DNA from: Batillaria attramentaria
Taxonomy: Eukaryota > Mollusca > Gastropoda > Batillariidae
Direction: 5' to 3'
DNA length: 64,000 nt
NCBI GenBank assembly: GCA_018292915.2
Contig: JACVVK020000289.1
Span: forward strand, 611,001-675,000
Numbering within the stretch: the first letter of the stretch is position 1; each line of letters starts with the position of its first letter. Made by a program: the position numbers and the translations under genes. Positions 23,321 to 38,400 of the stretch are shown piece after piece. A model generated the notes under the pieces. The model was not told the origin of the DNA and made no database searches. It worked only from the letters and a program-made list of their open reading frames with translations.

Positions 23321-23707
23321 ACAGTTTTAAAAGAAAAACAAACAAAAACAACAGCAACACGTGATGTACGCTAGGGAAGAGACGTATGTCTCTGTAGCTT
23401 GGGTTTAAACTGACGTCCCTGCCATAGGAGTGATTGGAGACGACCGTAACGGGCAGGTTATATGACTGGAGGGAAGGGACAGCTACTCCGGCCAGGGCAC
23501 GGCAGAAGAACAAGCCGCATCCAGCTGAAGACGATTCAGTCCAGTCAGACTGGGGCGGCGCCTCTGACTGCGATGGTCCCGTTACACAAAGAGATCCAGT
23601 TACACTGTCACACGGGAAACAGTTACTTGGTGGGACTGCTCGAAACAGTTCGTGTAACTGATGGAACTGACTGCCTTTCTCTGAAGTACCTGTGGTTGCT
23701 GTGATTT

Positions 23708-23728
23708 GAAGGGGGGGGGGGGGGGGGG
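23708..23728 (+). repeat. G homopolymer of about 19
   Basis: A G run downstream of gene 2. Copy 2 has the same run (32487-32504); in copy 3 it is reduced to six G near 47554. Confidence 0.8.
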
Positions 23729-23929
23729 AACAACATAAGCTTCTCTGTGGCTCAGTAAGTGCGAGTGACCAATCCTGTTAGTGGACACATGATTCACTTA
23801 ACTGTTCGTGACGCTTGAATTGACGTAGCCAGATTCTGAGTGGGTTGCCCGAACTACACTGGTCAGTGCAGATAGCAGAAACATGAGGCGGGGGGAGGGG
23901 GAGCGGCGGGTGGAGGGGGGGGGGGGGAA

Positions 23930-25160
<1,231 letters not shown>

Positions 25161-25161
25161 T

Positions 25162-25166
<5 letters not shown>

Positions 25167-25234
<68 letters not shown>

Positions 25235-25245
25235 CGCGCGCGTGC

Positions 25246-25330
<85 letters not shown>
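25167..25330. repeat. (GT)n/(GC)n tract before gene 3a
   Basis: GT run, CGTGCGCGCGCGTGCGTGCG core, GT run, ending at the acceptor GTGTGAAG|CTACAATCG. The copy 2 tract (33945-34094) keeps the core; the copy 3 tract (57909-57966) has lost it. Confidence 0.92.
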
Positions 25331-25332
<2 letters not shown>

Positions 25333-25351
25333 GCTACAATCGAGGACGGAA

Positions 25352-25627
25352 ATGTTGAAGACTATCTCCATGTGTCTCCTGCTCTGCTTGGTATCCACCC
25401 AGTTGCAACCCCGATATCTCCAACGATACTATAATCCCTATGATCTCCCACAAACACCACCACCACCACCACCATCGGAAGGTTTCCAGCAACAGCCACC
25501 ACCACCACCACCACCACCACCATCATCGGGGGGTTCCCAACAAACACCACCTGAGGGTTCCCAACAACCACAACAGTTTGGAGGCGGCTGTGGGCTTGGA
25601 AGACCTCTAGCAAGATACCTTTGCTAA
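25352..25627 (+). CDS. Gene 3a: short secreted Pro/Gln-rich family member
   Basis: A single coding exon of 91 codons plus TAA. The exon begins at 25334 after the (GT)n tract and carries the same leader (CTACAATCG.GGACG.AA) as gene 2. The product has a signal peptide (MLKTISMCLLLCLVST), then a Tyr-rich stretch (RYLQRYYNPYD), two poly-Pro blocks flanking GFQQQ, and a C-terminus with two Cys (GCGLGRPLARYLC). It lacks the helical segment and the intron that interrupts genes 1 and 2, so exon 2 and exon 3 features are continuous here. A donor GTAG|GTGAGT follows the stop (exon end 25662). Genes 3b and 3c encode the identical protein. The function is unknown. Confidence 0.75.
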   Translation: MLKTISMCLLLCLVSTQLQPRYLQRYYNPYDLPQTPPPPPPSEGFQQQPPPPPPPPPSSGGSQQTPPEGSQQPQQFGGGCGLGRPLARYLC

Positions 25628-25757
25628 GCAGCTCAGATCGGACCAGTCTTTATAAAAAGTAGGTGAGTGGCAGGACTTTCTTCTAAAGGTGCTTGACGTT
25701 TTTGTTGTCGTTGTTCTTCTTGTTGTTTTCTTGTTGTTGTTGGGTTTTTTGTTTTTG

Positions 25758-25962
25758 TTTTTAAATGTCGTTTCCGTAGTAATGCAAACAACATCATAGG
25801 ACGGGCTAAAAAATTCCGCGTTCAAAGGCAACTTTTGTGGCATAAACGCACGTCGCTCGCATTCTCCGCACAGACATGATGCAAGTGTAACTCTGACGAT
25901 AACAACGTTGTTACTGGCGGGCACGGTGCCCCTGAACGCACTTTCCCGTCGCAGCGAGTGCC

Positions 25963-26046
<84 letters not shown>

Positions 26047-26640
26047 TATACTGATTTGTGTCCAGGCCTGTTTCTCCGAAAATGCTCACCGAATGGCTTC
26101 AAATTTTGGGTATCCGAATGTATCAAAGTCTATTATTACAGCAACCAAGCGTTTGATGATTGTTTAAGCGATTTGGGAGTTATCGCCCTTTTGAGAAAAG
26201 TTGGTTGTCTCGCGCTTACAGGCGAAATATTTATTTAAATCGTTCATTTTTTTTTTTTTTTTTTCTTTTGAAGTAGATAGCATGATTGCGGACTCTGAAC
26301 AGAGTAACTGTCAGGAAATCGTCGCTCTTATAGTTTTAATGTAAATCGCACCTCAGTTGGCATCGCATGTGAACCCAGTTTACTGGATGCCGCCTGATTT
26401 AGAAATTTTGGGTTCCTTAAAGAATCAAGATCTTTGAATAGAGGCCGGTCCCGATCCAGGTACGATTGCACATATGATTTGCGAATTATCGCTCTTTTCA
26501 GAAAAGTTGGCTTTTTGGCGTGTAAAGGCGTAATATTTATCTAAATCACTCCATTTTTTTATTTTTTTTATTTTTGAAGTAGATAGCATGAATACGGACT
26601 CTAAACAGAGTGAATTTTGGAGGTAATCACTCTTGTACTT
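25758..26640 (+). mobile_element. Palindrome-headed element (Helentron/HINE-like) in gene 3a 3' intron
   Basis: It opens with the imperfect palindrome GTTTCCGTAGTAATGCAAAC and GGACGGGCTAAA, then has a (GT)n tract (25966-26045), then two related blocks with 'GTTATCGCCCTTTTGAGAAAAG', a TATTTA.TAAATC motif, a poly(T) run and 'GTAGATAGCATGA...CGGACTCT.AACAGAGT'. The copy at 62516 is the closest relative. There is no coding capacity. LINE-A in copy 2 inserted at this element's poly(T) run. Confidence 0.6.
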
Positions 26641-26863
26641 TTGGCGTAAATACTTCTAACTCTGAACAACAAAATGGCAGAAAATTTTATACATATGGTC
26701 GTAGAAAAATACCCCCCCCCCCCCAAGAAAAAAACAACAAAAAACAACAACAACAACAACAAAAAACCGAAGCTGATCATCTCCCGATTCGAAGGCGGGA
26801 TCTGGCATTAAAATCAGTGGCTCAAAATTACACATGTTTGCTTTAAAAGAAAATTCCTCGCAG

Positions 26864-26924
26864 AAAGGTTTCAGTCAGCCGGCCTTATTAAGGACCCGTC
26901 TTTATTGTTTGGCGCGCGCGCGCG

Positions 26925-26976
<52 letters not shown>

Positions 26977-27355
26977 CAACCATGTTTATATCTGGCAGTG
27001 TGTCGAGTGTGGAGGGGTGGACGCAAGGAACCCTCGAATTATCTCGGGGATACCGAGCGTTCCGTGCCGTATTTATATTACAGTGATTTCCCTGACCATT
27101 TGTGTGACAAGAAACGTGTGTGATAGGAGAAACTGCTTGCATTTGTTCGGTGTTTCCGCAGACGCAGAGACTGACTCGCCTCATGACGGATAAGAGACGT
27201 GAAGTGTTGAAACGTGAATTTGACCGAAACCATCGGTACTCGGCCGGCCTCACTTCTGGGTTGCCTATTGGCACTCACTGACCAGAGTGCTGTGCATGTC
27301 ACATAAAACTGTTAAAAATAATGCTGAATAAAACTTTGGAAAAGTATTCTACCTT
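26864..27355 (+). other. Gene 3a downstream (3'-UTR) exons
   Basis: Candidate exon 4 starts at 26864 (CTCGCAG|AAAGGTTTCAGTCAG). The terminal exon starts at 27162 (TTTCCGCAG|ACGCAG) and has AATAAA at 27327-27332. Both align with the gene 1 and gene 2 3' exons. A (GT)n tract (26930-26972) lies between them. Confidence 0.5.
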
Positions 27356-27439
27356 ACAGTTTTGTTTAGTACTGATTCAGTGTTTATGTGTTGCTTTTCT
27401 GTAACGCACGGCTTCAACTAAAATTGACAACTGCGCAAT

Positions 27440-27925
27440 GTTTGTATAGATGTATGTTTGTATGTAGGTATGCAATGTAGGTATGTGCATTAGACACACC
27501 CCATCTCATCCCATACCATTGTGTACATTTGTATATGTGTACGTAGTATGTATGTATATCTGTATGTATGTCTGTATGTATTTCTGTCTGTATGTCTGTA
27601 AGTTAAGTTCAAGTGAAACTCCACCGCCTGTATTGATGTGTATAAATGTGTGCGTGTGAATGTTGTGTGTGTGCGTGAGCAAAAGCGCATTGAGTGCTTT
27701 TCGAAGCAGAACGCCGCGCTCTACAAGTGTAATGTATTATGTATTATTATTATTTCTGTCTCAATGTCTGTCTGTCTGTCTGTCTGTATGCCGGCCTGAG
27801 TCCTGTAAAACTTGTGTGCGAGCGATCATGATGTAAGTTGGCCGGTGTGGTGAGCTTGTTGCATATGTTAATTTCTCGTTTCATGTACCCCCAACGGGGT
27901 TTTGAAATAAACTTTGACTTCGGCA
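27440..27925. repeat. (GTAT)n/(GTCT)n tetranucleotide repeats
   Basis: Imperfect GTAT and GTCT runs (about 27440-27600 and 27767-27790) are followed by a second AATAAA (27905-27910). They are repeated with few changes near 42500-42965 and 60060-60530. Confidence 0.75.
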
Positions 27926-28123
27926 TGTAGCCTGAGTAGGTGGGTAGGTAAAATAGGGCATAGACGTATGTCTCTCTAGCTTGGGTCTACACGTCCCACC
28001 ACAGGAGAGATTGGGGACGGCCGTAACGGGCACGGGTCATGATTGAGGCGCATCCAGCTGAACACGATTCAGTCCAGTCACACTGGGGCGCCTCTGATTG
28101 TGATGGTCCTGTTACACAAAGAG

Positions 28124-28396
28124 GGTAATCTTGAAGAATAGTTTACGAAATTCTGACGTTGTGCCCATGTGATCAGCAACCAAAATGGCGCGTTCGATTT
28201 GCATGCATAAATCCCTACTTGTGAAATGAAATAAATTATTTGCACCCACACGTGGGGAAGGAGAGATCAAAGTGAGCAGGTGACGGGTGTCTTACGTCTC
28301 TTTGCATCGAGCAGAACCGAACGCACCCGAAAAAGTGCGTGCAAATAGGCATTATCTCCCATTATCAATTTCGTATACTATTTTTCAAGATTACCC
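28124..28396. mobile_element. 273-bp hAT-like MITE, copy 1
   Basis: Inverted ends GGTAATCTTGAAGAATAG and CTATTTTTCAAGATTACC extend ~30 bp with few mismatches. The flanks are ACAAAGAG (28116-28123) and ACAAAGAG (28397-28404), a 7-8 bp duplication as for hAT elements. An empty site, GTTACACAAAGAGATCCAG, exists at the homologous place downstream of gene 2 (about 23581-23599). Confidence 0.88.
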
Positions 28397-28721
28397 ACAA
28401 AGAGATCCCATTACACCACTCGCCAGTGCAAACTTTCAGTGAGTTAACTATGAGAGCATTACGTCCGAAAATAGAGAGCGAAAGTGTGTCACTGATGAGT
28501 CTTATGACTTTCCATAACCCGCTCAGTGATTTACGAGTTCACAAAAACACAAGTTACTCATCAATCAGAAAGTGCGTCATTTCAAACATTTGGAACCCAT
28601 ACATCACGGCCGGTGCACAGTTATTTTGCTCACTTTTGGGGGGGGGGGGGGGTGACATTTTATTTTCCTTGGATCACGTAAAGAAATGATCGCACAGAAG
28701 GCTCGGTAGCTCGGGGAGGGT

Positions 28722-28862
28722 TGAATGTCCTTTTCCAACACGTACGGGTGATATCAAAGATGGGGCAACAAGGAAAAGGCCAGTACAAATATTTGGCCCC
28801 AGCTGGGATTAGAACTCATGGCCCGAGCATTGAAAGTCCAACCCTCTACCATACCAGAAACA
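28722..28862 (-). mobile_element. SINE family A, head replaced by (CA)n
   Basis: Minus-strand SINE A body and B box ending at GGTATGGTAGAGGG next to a short CA tract. This lies just beyond the DENR poly(A) signal. Confidence 0.75.
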
Positions 28863-29054
28863 CACACACACACACACACTTTTCATTACATGTAACAAAC
28901 AGCACAATCTGACATGAAAAACAGAGATTTCAGCAGCTGTACAACTCTTTATTTATTACATAAATACTTCCGCACTGTACAAGCAAAGGCAGTTTCTGAC
29001 ATAAAACAGGCAAAAAGACGGACAACAGCAACATGAGGACAAGTCAATCCAAGG

Positions 29055-30222
29055 TCATTTCTTCTCTCCCAAGTCGTCTATATCATCCTCGTCGATCTGA
29101 AACAAACATTGCACAAGAGTAAAGCACGCGAAACCAACACTACACTCAGTCATGATTTTATCCACATGCATTTTCACCGACAGCCAGTCAACTTTACAGT
29201 TTCTTTTGAAGAAGAGCAGGCTGTGGCCTATAAAACAACACATCAGAGTGAATAGCAGGGTGGAGGTTTGCATATAAAGTAGTGATTCACAAGAGGCAGG
29301 CTTTCGTGCCTTCATCCCACAGCCCTGCAGCACCTCGAGCGTCTCACACTCAGAGGAGACCGCTATTTGTGTTGTGAGGAACAGCCTACCCTACTACAGG
29401 GTTCGTACAGGATTTTGAGAACAAAATTCAAACTTTTTAAAGACTTTTCAAAGACCAAAAATAAAAATTCAAAGACCCTGCTCTCGCAATCCAGCGTGAT
29501 CTCAAAATAGCCAGTCACGTGTCACCGCATGCGCTTTGTGACCAACCAGAGTCCACTCGCGAGCGGAGCGAAAGGAAAGGCACAGTGACACGGCAAGAGA
29601 CGCGCAAACAGTGAGCTGGCCCAGAAAATACGGTCATGGAAAAATTAAAAAAATTTCATTTTGTGATTTTGCAAAGACTTTCAAAGACATTTTTTTCAAA
29701 ACATCGAAATTTAAAGACTTTCAAAGACTTGAAAAAGGGTCTCCAAAATTCCAAGACGTTCAAAGACATTCAATGCCTGTACGAACCCTGTACTATACAT
29801 GTGTAGCATAGTGTACACTCTACATGTATTTTTATTCTTTAGGTCCGAGGCCGACTGACACAGTTGACACCCACACTAACCTGTGACCACTTCTCCGGCA
29901 GAATGTCGAACAGATCGTCTTTCACGTCACCCTGTATCACAATCTCGTCATCGCCGCTGACAGACGATCCACAGGAGAATTTCGTGGCAAAGAACTTGCA
30001 CGCCTCTTTTAGGTCAATTTCTGGAGAGAAAAAAAAAAGTAAGGAAAAGGAAATCAGAGGCAGCCATGTAATTTTTTTTTCTCCCCAGATTTAGATGTTT
30101 CACAGATATAACTCAATTTGAGACAAAAAATACTGAATTCAGTAAGGCTGGAAGGCCTGACAGTCTTCATTTTACTCACCATACGACGCAAGCCCCACAA
30201 CAATGGTGACCTTCTTCTTCTT
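29055..30222 (-). pseudogene. DENR: DENR 3' exons (copy 1), truncated
   Basis: Three minus-strand exons: (30222..)30180, 30020-29881 and 29096-29055. They read ...KKKKVTIVVGLASY, then [20 protein letters not shown]... through [11 protein letters not shown] to EKWSQ, then IDEDDIDDLGEKK and TGA. Splice sites are canonical and phases fit. This is the SUI1/eIF1-like C-terminal part of density-regulated protein (DENR), which with MCTS1 acts in ribosome recycling and translation re-initiation. The match is from memory of the family's conserved C-terminus. A poly(A) signal lies at 28948-28953. Upstream (right of 30222) the gene is replaced by gene 2 exon 3 sequence, so this copy lacks its promoter and N-terminus. 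Confidence 0.88.
29397..29790. mobile_element. MITE with CAGGGTTCGTACAGG ends, copy 1
   Basis: Inverted ends CAGGGTTCGTACAGG and CCTGTACGAACCCTG, flanked by TACTA on both sides (29392-29396, 29791-29795). The body is built of many TTCAAAGAC/GTCTTTGAA-like motifs in both directions. It lies in the last DENR intron. Copies are at 44452-44845 and 62079-62474. Confidence 0.85.
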
Positions 30223-31680
<1,458 letters not shown>

Positions 31681-31774
31681 TTTTGTTTAGTATTCAGTGT
31701 TTAGTTGTTGCTTTGCTGTAACGTACGGCTTCAAATTTGACATCTGTGCAAGTAGGTAGGTGGGTAGGTACGAA

Positions 31775-31896
31775 CGAACGAACGAAACTTTATTTTACAA
31801 GGATAAAAGATAAGGTACACAGACCTGTCTTACATCTTGTCCTTGCTAAGCTACTTATATATATATATATGTACAAAGTAAGCTTCAGCTACGTAG

Positions 31897-31973
<77 letters not shown>

Positions 31974-32095
31974 CCATGCTACTACATACATATATCAAGC
32001 AATACTAGAAAATGACCAATATGTGAAGAACAATAGGGGGAAAAACAGAGGATGTGATAAGTGAGCAAGGCAAATAAACCTTGAGGAGATGTTTT
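31775..32095 (-). mobile_element. Non-LTR-type 3' end, copy 2
   Basis: Counterpart of 23023-23320, with a (CA)n tract (31898-31971) and a longer (TA)n run (31857-31870). Confidence 0.6.
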
Positions 32096-32699
32096 TACAG
32101 TTTTAAAAGAAAAACAAACAAAAACAACAGCAACACGTGATGTACGCTAGGGAAGAGACGTATGTCTCTGTAGCTTGGGTTTAAACTGACGTCCCTGCCA
32201 CAGGAGTGACTGGAGACGACCGTAACGGGCAGGTTATATGACTGGAGGGAAGGGACAGCTACTCCGGCCAGGGCACGGCAGAAGAACAAGCCGCATCCAG
32301 CTGAACACGATTCAGTCCAGTCAGACTGGGGCGGCGCCTCTGACTGCGATGGTCCCGTTACACAAAGAGATCCAGTTACACTGTCACACGGGAAACAGTT
32401 ACTTGGTGGGACTGCTCGAAACAGTTCGTGTAACTGATGGAACTGACTGCCTTTCTCTGAAGTACCTGTGGTTGCTGTGATTTGAAGGGGGGGGGGGGGG
32501 GGGGAACAACATAAGCTTCTCTGTGGCTCAGTAAGTGCGAGTGACCAATCCTGTTAGTGGACACATGATTCACTTAACTGTTCGTGACGCTTGAATTGAC
32601 GTAGCCAGATTCTGAGTGGGTTGCCCGAACTACACTGGTCAGTGCAGATAGCAGAAACATGGGGCGGGGGGAGGGGGAGCGGCGGGTGGAGGGGGGAGG

Positions 32700-32969
<270 letters not shown>

Positions 32970-33939
32970 CAGGCCTTCGCATCAGTGATGATAGCAACAT
33001 CACAAACTCGATCGGGACATTAAATAACTGTGAACATCGGACCGTGTGGCCAAAGATGTCCGAAAAGGCGTGGAAAGCTGAGCCATCTTTTATCACGGCA
33101 GGTGTTTTACCGACGCGTTCAAAGGGAAAGCAAAGACCATAGATAATCTACGGTCTTTGGGGAAAGTGAGAACGGCGTGGAAGGAGCTTATTTTTCACTG
33201 CAGCATTTCATGACTTTGTCAGAAATGCTGTGACAGGTTTTACCAGAACTGAGAACTTCTTTGAAGAAGCCGGCGCATCTGCCGCAGGAATAAAATGTCT
33301 GTGGAATATAAAGGCTGTGCTTGCTGTGCATGTAGTTGTTGGCCTTGGTTTTGTGAACGCATTTAAAGCTTGCCGCACCGACACAAGCTCTGTCTTATCA
33401 TTCATGAGACATTGGAAGTGGGGATTGTTGTGCTTCGCGTACTGAATATTTGACACGGTTTCTTTGTTTGCGGTATGCTGTGAAGTCTTTGTATCTTTTA
33501 AGTTCGTCTCTAACACGCATCGCGTCTCTTATGTCTTTACTTTAAAAATGCTGGGGGGGCTGTGCAGTCAGTTTTCACTCTTTTCTCTCGAAATGGAGCA
33601 TGCCTATCCAGAACACTGAGAAACAATCTGTACCATACTGTCAATGCTTCTATAGAATTTGTAAAGTTGTATGTAGACTGACCGTGTTGAATAATACCTT
33701 ATTGAGATCTAGAGAGAGAGAGAAAGAGAGAGAGAGAGGGGGGAGGGGGAGGGGGTGTGCTAGCGAGGTTATAAGCCACCTGGACAGAGGTACTACATGA
33801 CATTTTCCAAGTGAGAGTACGCATTATAAGCTTTTTGTTTTGGTTTATTTGTTTATTTGTTTGGAGGATTTGCTGTTGTATTGTGTTTTATTTTTCTTTT
33901 GTTGTTATGTTTTGGTTTTGGCCTGTTTTAGACAGTCGT

Positions 33940-33944
<5 letters not shown>

Positions 33945-34008
<64 letters not shown>

Positions 34009-34019
34009 CGCGCGCGTGC

Positions 34020-34094
<75 letters not shown>
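33945..34094. repeat. (GT)n/(GC)n tract before gene 3b
   Basis: Same structure as 25167-25330, including the CGTGCGCGCGCG core, ending at the acceptor TGTGAAG|CTAC. Confidence 0.92.
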
Positions 34095-34096
<2 letters not shown>

Positions 34097-34115
34097 GCTA
34101 CAATCGAGGACGGAA

Positions 34116-34391
34116 ATGTTGAAGACTATCTCCATGTGTCTCCTGCTCTGCTTGGTATCCACCCAGTTGCAACCCCGATATCTCCAACGATACTATAATC
34201 CCTATGATCTCCCACAAACACCACCACCACCACCACCATCGGAAGGTTTCCAGCAACAGCCACCACCACCACCACCACCACCACCATCATCGGGGGGTTC
34301 CCAACAAACACCACCTGAGGGTTCCCAACAACCACAACAGTTTGGAGGCGGCTGTGGGCTTGGAAGACCTCTAGCAAGATACCTTTGCTAA
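34116..34391 (+). CDS. Gene 3b: short secreted Pro/Gln-rich family member
   Basis: The 91-residue protein is identical to gene 3a, and by eye the coding nucleotides are too, including the (CCA)n stretch. Signal peptide, Tyr-rich segment, two poly-Pro blocks and two C-terminal Cys are as described for 3a. The leader and the (GT)n-AG acceptor are also kept. The 3'-UTR intron after the donor GTAG|GTGAGT now contains the 6.3 kb LINE-A in antisense, stretching it from about 1.2 kb to about 7.5 kb. Confidence 0.75.
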   Translation: MLKTISMCLLLCLVSTQLQPRYLQRYYNPYDLPQTPPPPPPSEGFQQQPPPPPPPPPSSGGSQQTPPEGSQQPQQFGGGCGLGRPLARYLC

Positions 34392-34726
34392 GCAGCTCAG
34401 ATCGGACCAGTCTTTATAAAAAGTAGGTGAGTGGCAGGACTTTCTTCTAAAGGTGCTTGACGTTTTTGTTGTCGTTGTTCTTCTTGTTGTTTTCTTGTTG
34501 TTGTTGGGTTTTTTGTTTTTGTTTTTAAATGTCGTTTCCGTAGTAATGCAAACAACATCATAGGACGGGCTAAAAAATTCCGCGTTCAAAGGCAACTTTT
34601 GTGGCATAAACGCACGTCGCTCGCATTCTCCGCACAGACATGATGCAAGTGTAACTCTGACGATAACAACGTTGTTACTGGCGGGCACGGTGCCCCTGAA
34701 CGCACTTTCCCGTCGCAGCGAGTGCC

Positions 34727-34731
<5 letters not shown>

Positions 34732-34803
<72 letters not shown>
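34732..34803. repeat. (GT)n in palindrome-headed element, copy 2
   Basis: Counterpart of 25966-26045. The host element (34522-35017) is cut at its poly(T) run by LINE-A and resumes at 41326. Confidence 0.9.
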
Positions 34804-34804
<1 letters not shown>

Positions 34805-35231
34805 TATACTGATTTGTGTCCAGGCCTGTTTCTCCGAAAATGCTCACCGAATGGCTTCAAATTTTGGGTATCCGAATGTATCAAAGTCTATTATTACAGC
34901 AACCAAGCGTTTGATGATTGTTTAAGCGATTTGGGAGTTATCGCCCTTTTGAGAAAAGTTGGTTGTCTCGCGCTTACAGGCGAAATATTTATTTAAATCG
35001 TTCATTTTTTTTTTTTTTTTTCTTTTGAAGTATCAATCAATCAATCAGTTTATTGATGAGGCCTTCAGCCCATATCAAGGGGAGGAAACGTGTGCTCATC
35101 GCACATGTGACACACATACAATGCCAGCAAAAATAAAGGTACCACTACATACACAACGTATACTGAAGAAAAACACAAACTTCGTTCAGCCGCCGGTCAA
35201 GTTCCCCCCCCCCCCCAACTCCTTCACTCTC

Positions 35232-35306
<75 letters not shown>

Positions 35307-35458
35307 GCAGCAGGAAGGGGCAGCAGCAGAAATATGCCTATTATAACTAAGTCACACATGCAGTATAAGCGCAGTGTCCCATACACAAACCAAGAAATGT
35401 AGTGCATACACATATGTACAGCAACAGAGTATTGAGTGTGTCAACGAATTAGCTTGAA

Positions 35459-38400
35459 TTACATATACTCTGAACTATGAACGTATTGGCTTCTCATGCA
35501 AAAGGCTTCATACACAAACGTTGCAACACGAAGCACGAGGTTACTATTCAAACTAGATAACAGTAAGGCCAAGCGAAAGGACGAAGGGTGTTTGATGTAT
35601 TTTGCAGGCAGGTGTTTAGCCCGGAGAGCGCTATATAACGGGCAAATAAACATAAAGTGTAGCTCGGACTCGTACACATCGGTACATATAGGGCAGCTGA
35701 AATCTACTGATCCTGTAGCGAAGCGAAGACGGTGTGGTCTCAGGCATGATGTACCCATTCGGAACCTGATGAAAGCATTACGGATCTGAACATGTTTAAT
35801 CTCAGATAGAAAGGGGCTTAGCGACACAGTGGACTTAAAGGAGCGGTAGAAAGAGTAGCGGTCCTCGGAGGGTGGTAAGTTATCCTTTTCTGTGAGTCTT
35901 GCATGCCAATCTTGATGCCAGCAATCTAGCACTCTTTGTTTGAAACAGCGTAGAAAATGTGCAGTACACCCCACTCCCTGGCTTTCCCAGACCACGCCAA
36001 AACCGTATCTATATAACAAACTGCGAATATACGAAACCCATGTTGTCTTGTCTTGATTGTGTAAATACAGTAACATATTATATGCTTTGAGGGGAAGACG
36101 GTGTTGAGGCATACGCAAAATTTTAAGCCAATAACGAATGCAGTGAACGTATATGTTTACACTAATTGGGTGTCTACCAGTCTCGCCATAGACGAGTACA
36201 CTAGGCGTACGGTCACTTGTATTTAAAAAACGCTTGAGGGCGAACAGATGGACTCGCTCTACAACCATTATATCGGCCACTGGACCCCACACCTCTGCCC
36301 CATACATCAACATTGGTTGTATCTGGCAATCGAACAGCTTGAAGAATATTGAAGGAGACTTTTCCCCAAGGGACCAAAGTAGTTTCAAGATGCCAATTAC
36401 CCCTTTTTTCGCTCTAGTAGCCATGTCTTGTAGAGAATACGTATAGGACAGACGAGTAGACAAATATATACCCAGGTACTTATACATATTAACTACCTCT
36501 ACATCCTCATTGCCATAGTGCCATTTTTCAGATACAGATAAGCGACCCCCGTTTCTAAAAACAACAATATTAGATTTATCCAGATTTACAACAAGACCAA
36601 GACGGTGTACAGTGTGATACAGTATATCAATCTGAGTTTGCAGGCCCCTCACTGTATCTGAAAAAAGAGCCACGTCGTCAGCAAACAACAGTATCAACAT
36701 TTCCACCAAATCTGGTGACATCTGAACGCCATGTTTACCTGCTTTAATTATGTCATCAGCTAGTTCGTTAATGAAGAGAGAAAATAGGACAGGACTGCAC
36801 GTTTCTCCTTGCTTCAACCCGACAGGACAATAGAAGAAATCAGTATAGTCCCCCCCAACCCTTACCCTTGCCTTGACTACCTTGTACATGCTCTTGATGG
36901 CCATAAACATTCTACCCCTTATACCCCTGTTATTCAAAACTTTCCATAATTTGTCACGGACCACGGAATCAAATGCTTTTCTGAAGTCAATGAAAGCGAC
37001 GTACAACTTTTTATGTTTGACTAGCTGTTTTTGGATAAGTGCGGAAAGGGTAAAAATGTGGTCAACTGTGCTGTATTTCTTGCGAAAGCCAGCCTGAGGT
37101 TCATGTATAACACTGTTAGTCTCAATCCACTTTGTAAGACGTTTATTTAATATAAAACTATACAACTTACTACTGATGTTGAGTAAAGAAATACCACGAT
37201 AGTTGTCTGGATTATTTATATCGCCTTTTTTGTGAAGAGGTTGGATTGTCGCTTCTGTCCATGCTTTTGGGAATGTACCAGACTGAAAGATAGAATTAAA
37301 GAGTCTTACGTAAAATCGAACTGTTTGATCTACAGAATTCTTATAGAACTCACCTATCAGATTGTCAGGACCTGGGGCCTTACTACTTTTTAAACTATTA
37401 ATGGCTTCAAGCACTTCAAGTTCAGAGATACTACGATCCAGCAACTCATTGTCGACAGTGTCAGTATCGCTACTGGAGCGTCCAGGTGGACTATCTCTAT
37501 CAACCACGTCTTCTGAATTACAGTCATCAGAGACCTGTGTGACAGTAGGGACTTCATTGTGTGTCGATTCATCACTCTCGTTCTCATTGTTGGCAAAAAC
37601 AGTTTGTGAATTAAAAACTTTATGGAAATACTCAAACCACTCGTCTTTGGTTATTGTATTTCGTGTTTTACTGTTCACTGTTAAAGACTTGATGGTACTC
37701 CAGAAGAGCTTTGCGTCATTTCTACATTCATGAAGCACACCTAGGATATCCCTACGATGCGAATTTTTCTTTTCTTTTAACAGAGCTTTATATTCTTTAC
37801 GTTTTCTTATATAAATAATTCTATCTTCTTCAAAACCATTTTTCTGAAACTTTCTCAAATGTTGACGCAAAACCCTTCTTGATTCCCTGCAGTCACGGTC
37901 AAACCAAGATTGTTTTTTATCACCACTAACGTAGACCGTTTTTTTCATGCATTGCCCAGCTATGCTGAGTCCTCTATTAAACAGCGCAAGTGCAGCATCG
38001 ACATCAAAATCGACTAATTCTAGTGAATCATCAAAACATTTTTGTGCATCGTCTGACATGAGAGTTTCTCTGAACGTATTAGCCTTCTCGGTACACCATA
38101 CATATTTCTCCCGAGAGTACGAGGACGGGACATGCCTGTTGTCAAGGCTATTGTCACTTTTAATAAATATTTGCAAAGATACCGGCATGTGCTTCGATTC
38201 TACTCTTGGTACCACCTGTAGTGAATGACAAGCGTCTTGCATGCTTCTAGAAATAAGAAAATAGTCGTTGACGCTGCACCCCGTGGCAGATATATAAGTA
38301 AAGTCACCACTACCCTCACTACCAAGCATACCGTTCAAGATAGACAGGTTGAACTGTTCGCACACATTCAATAGGTACTTTCCAAATGTGTTGATAACAC

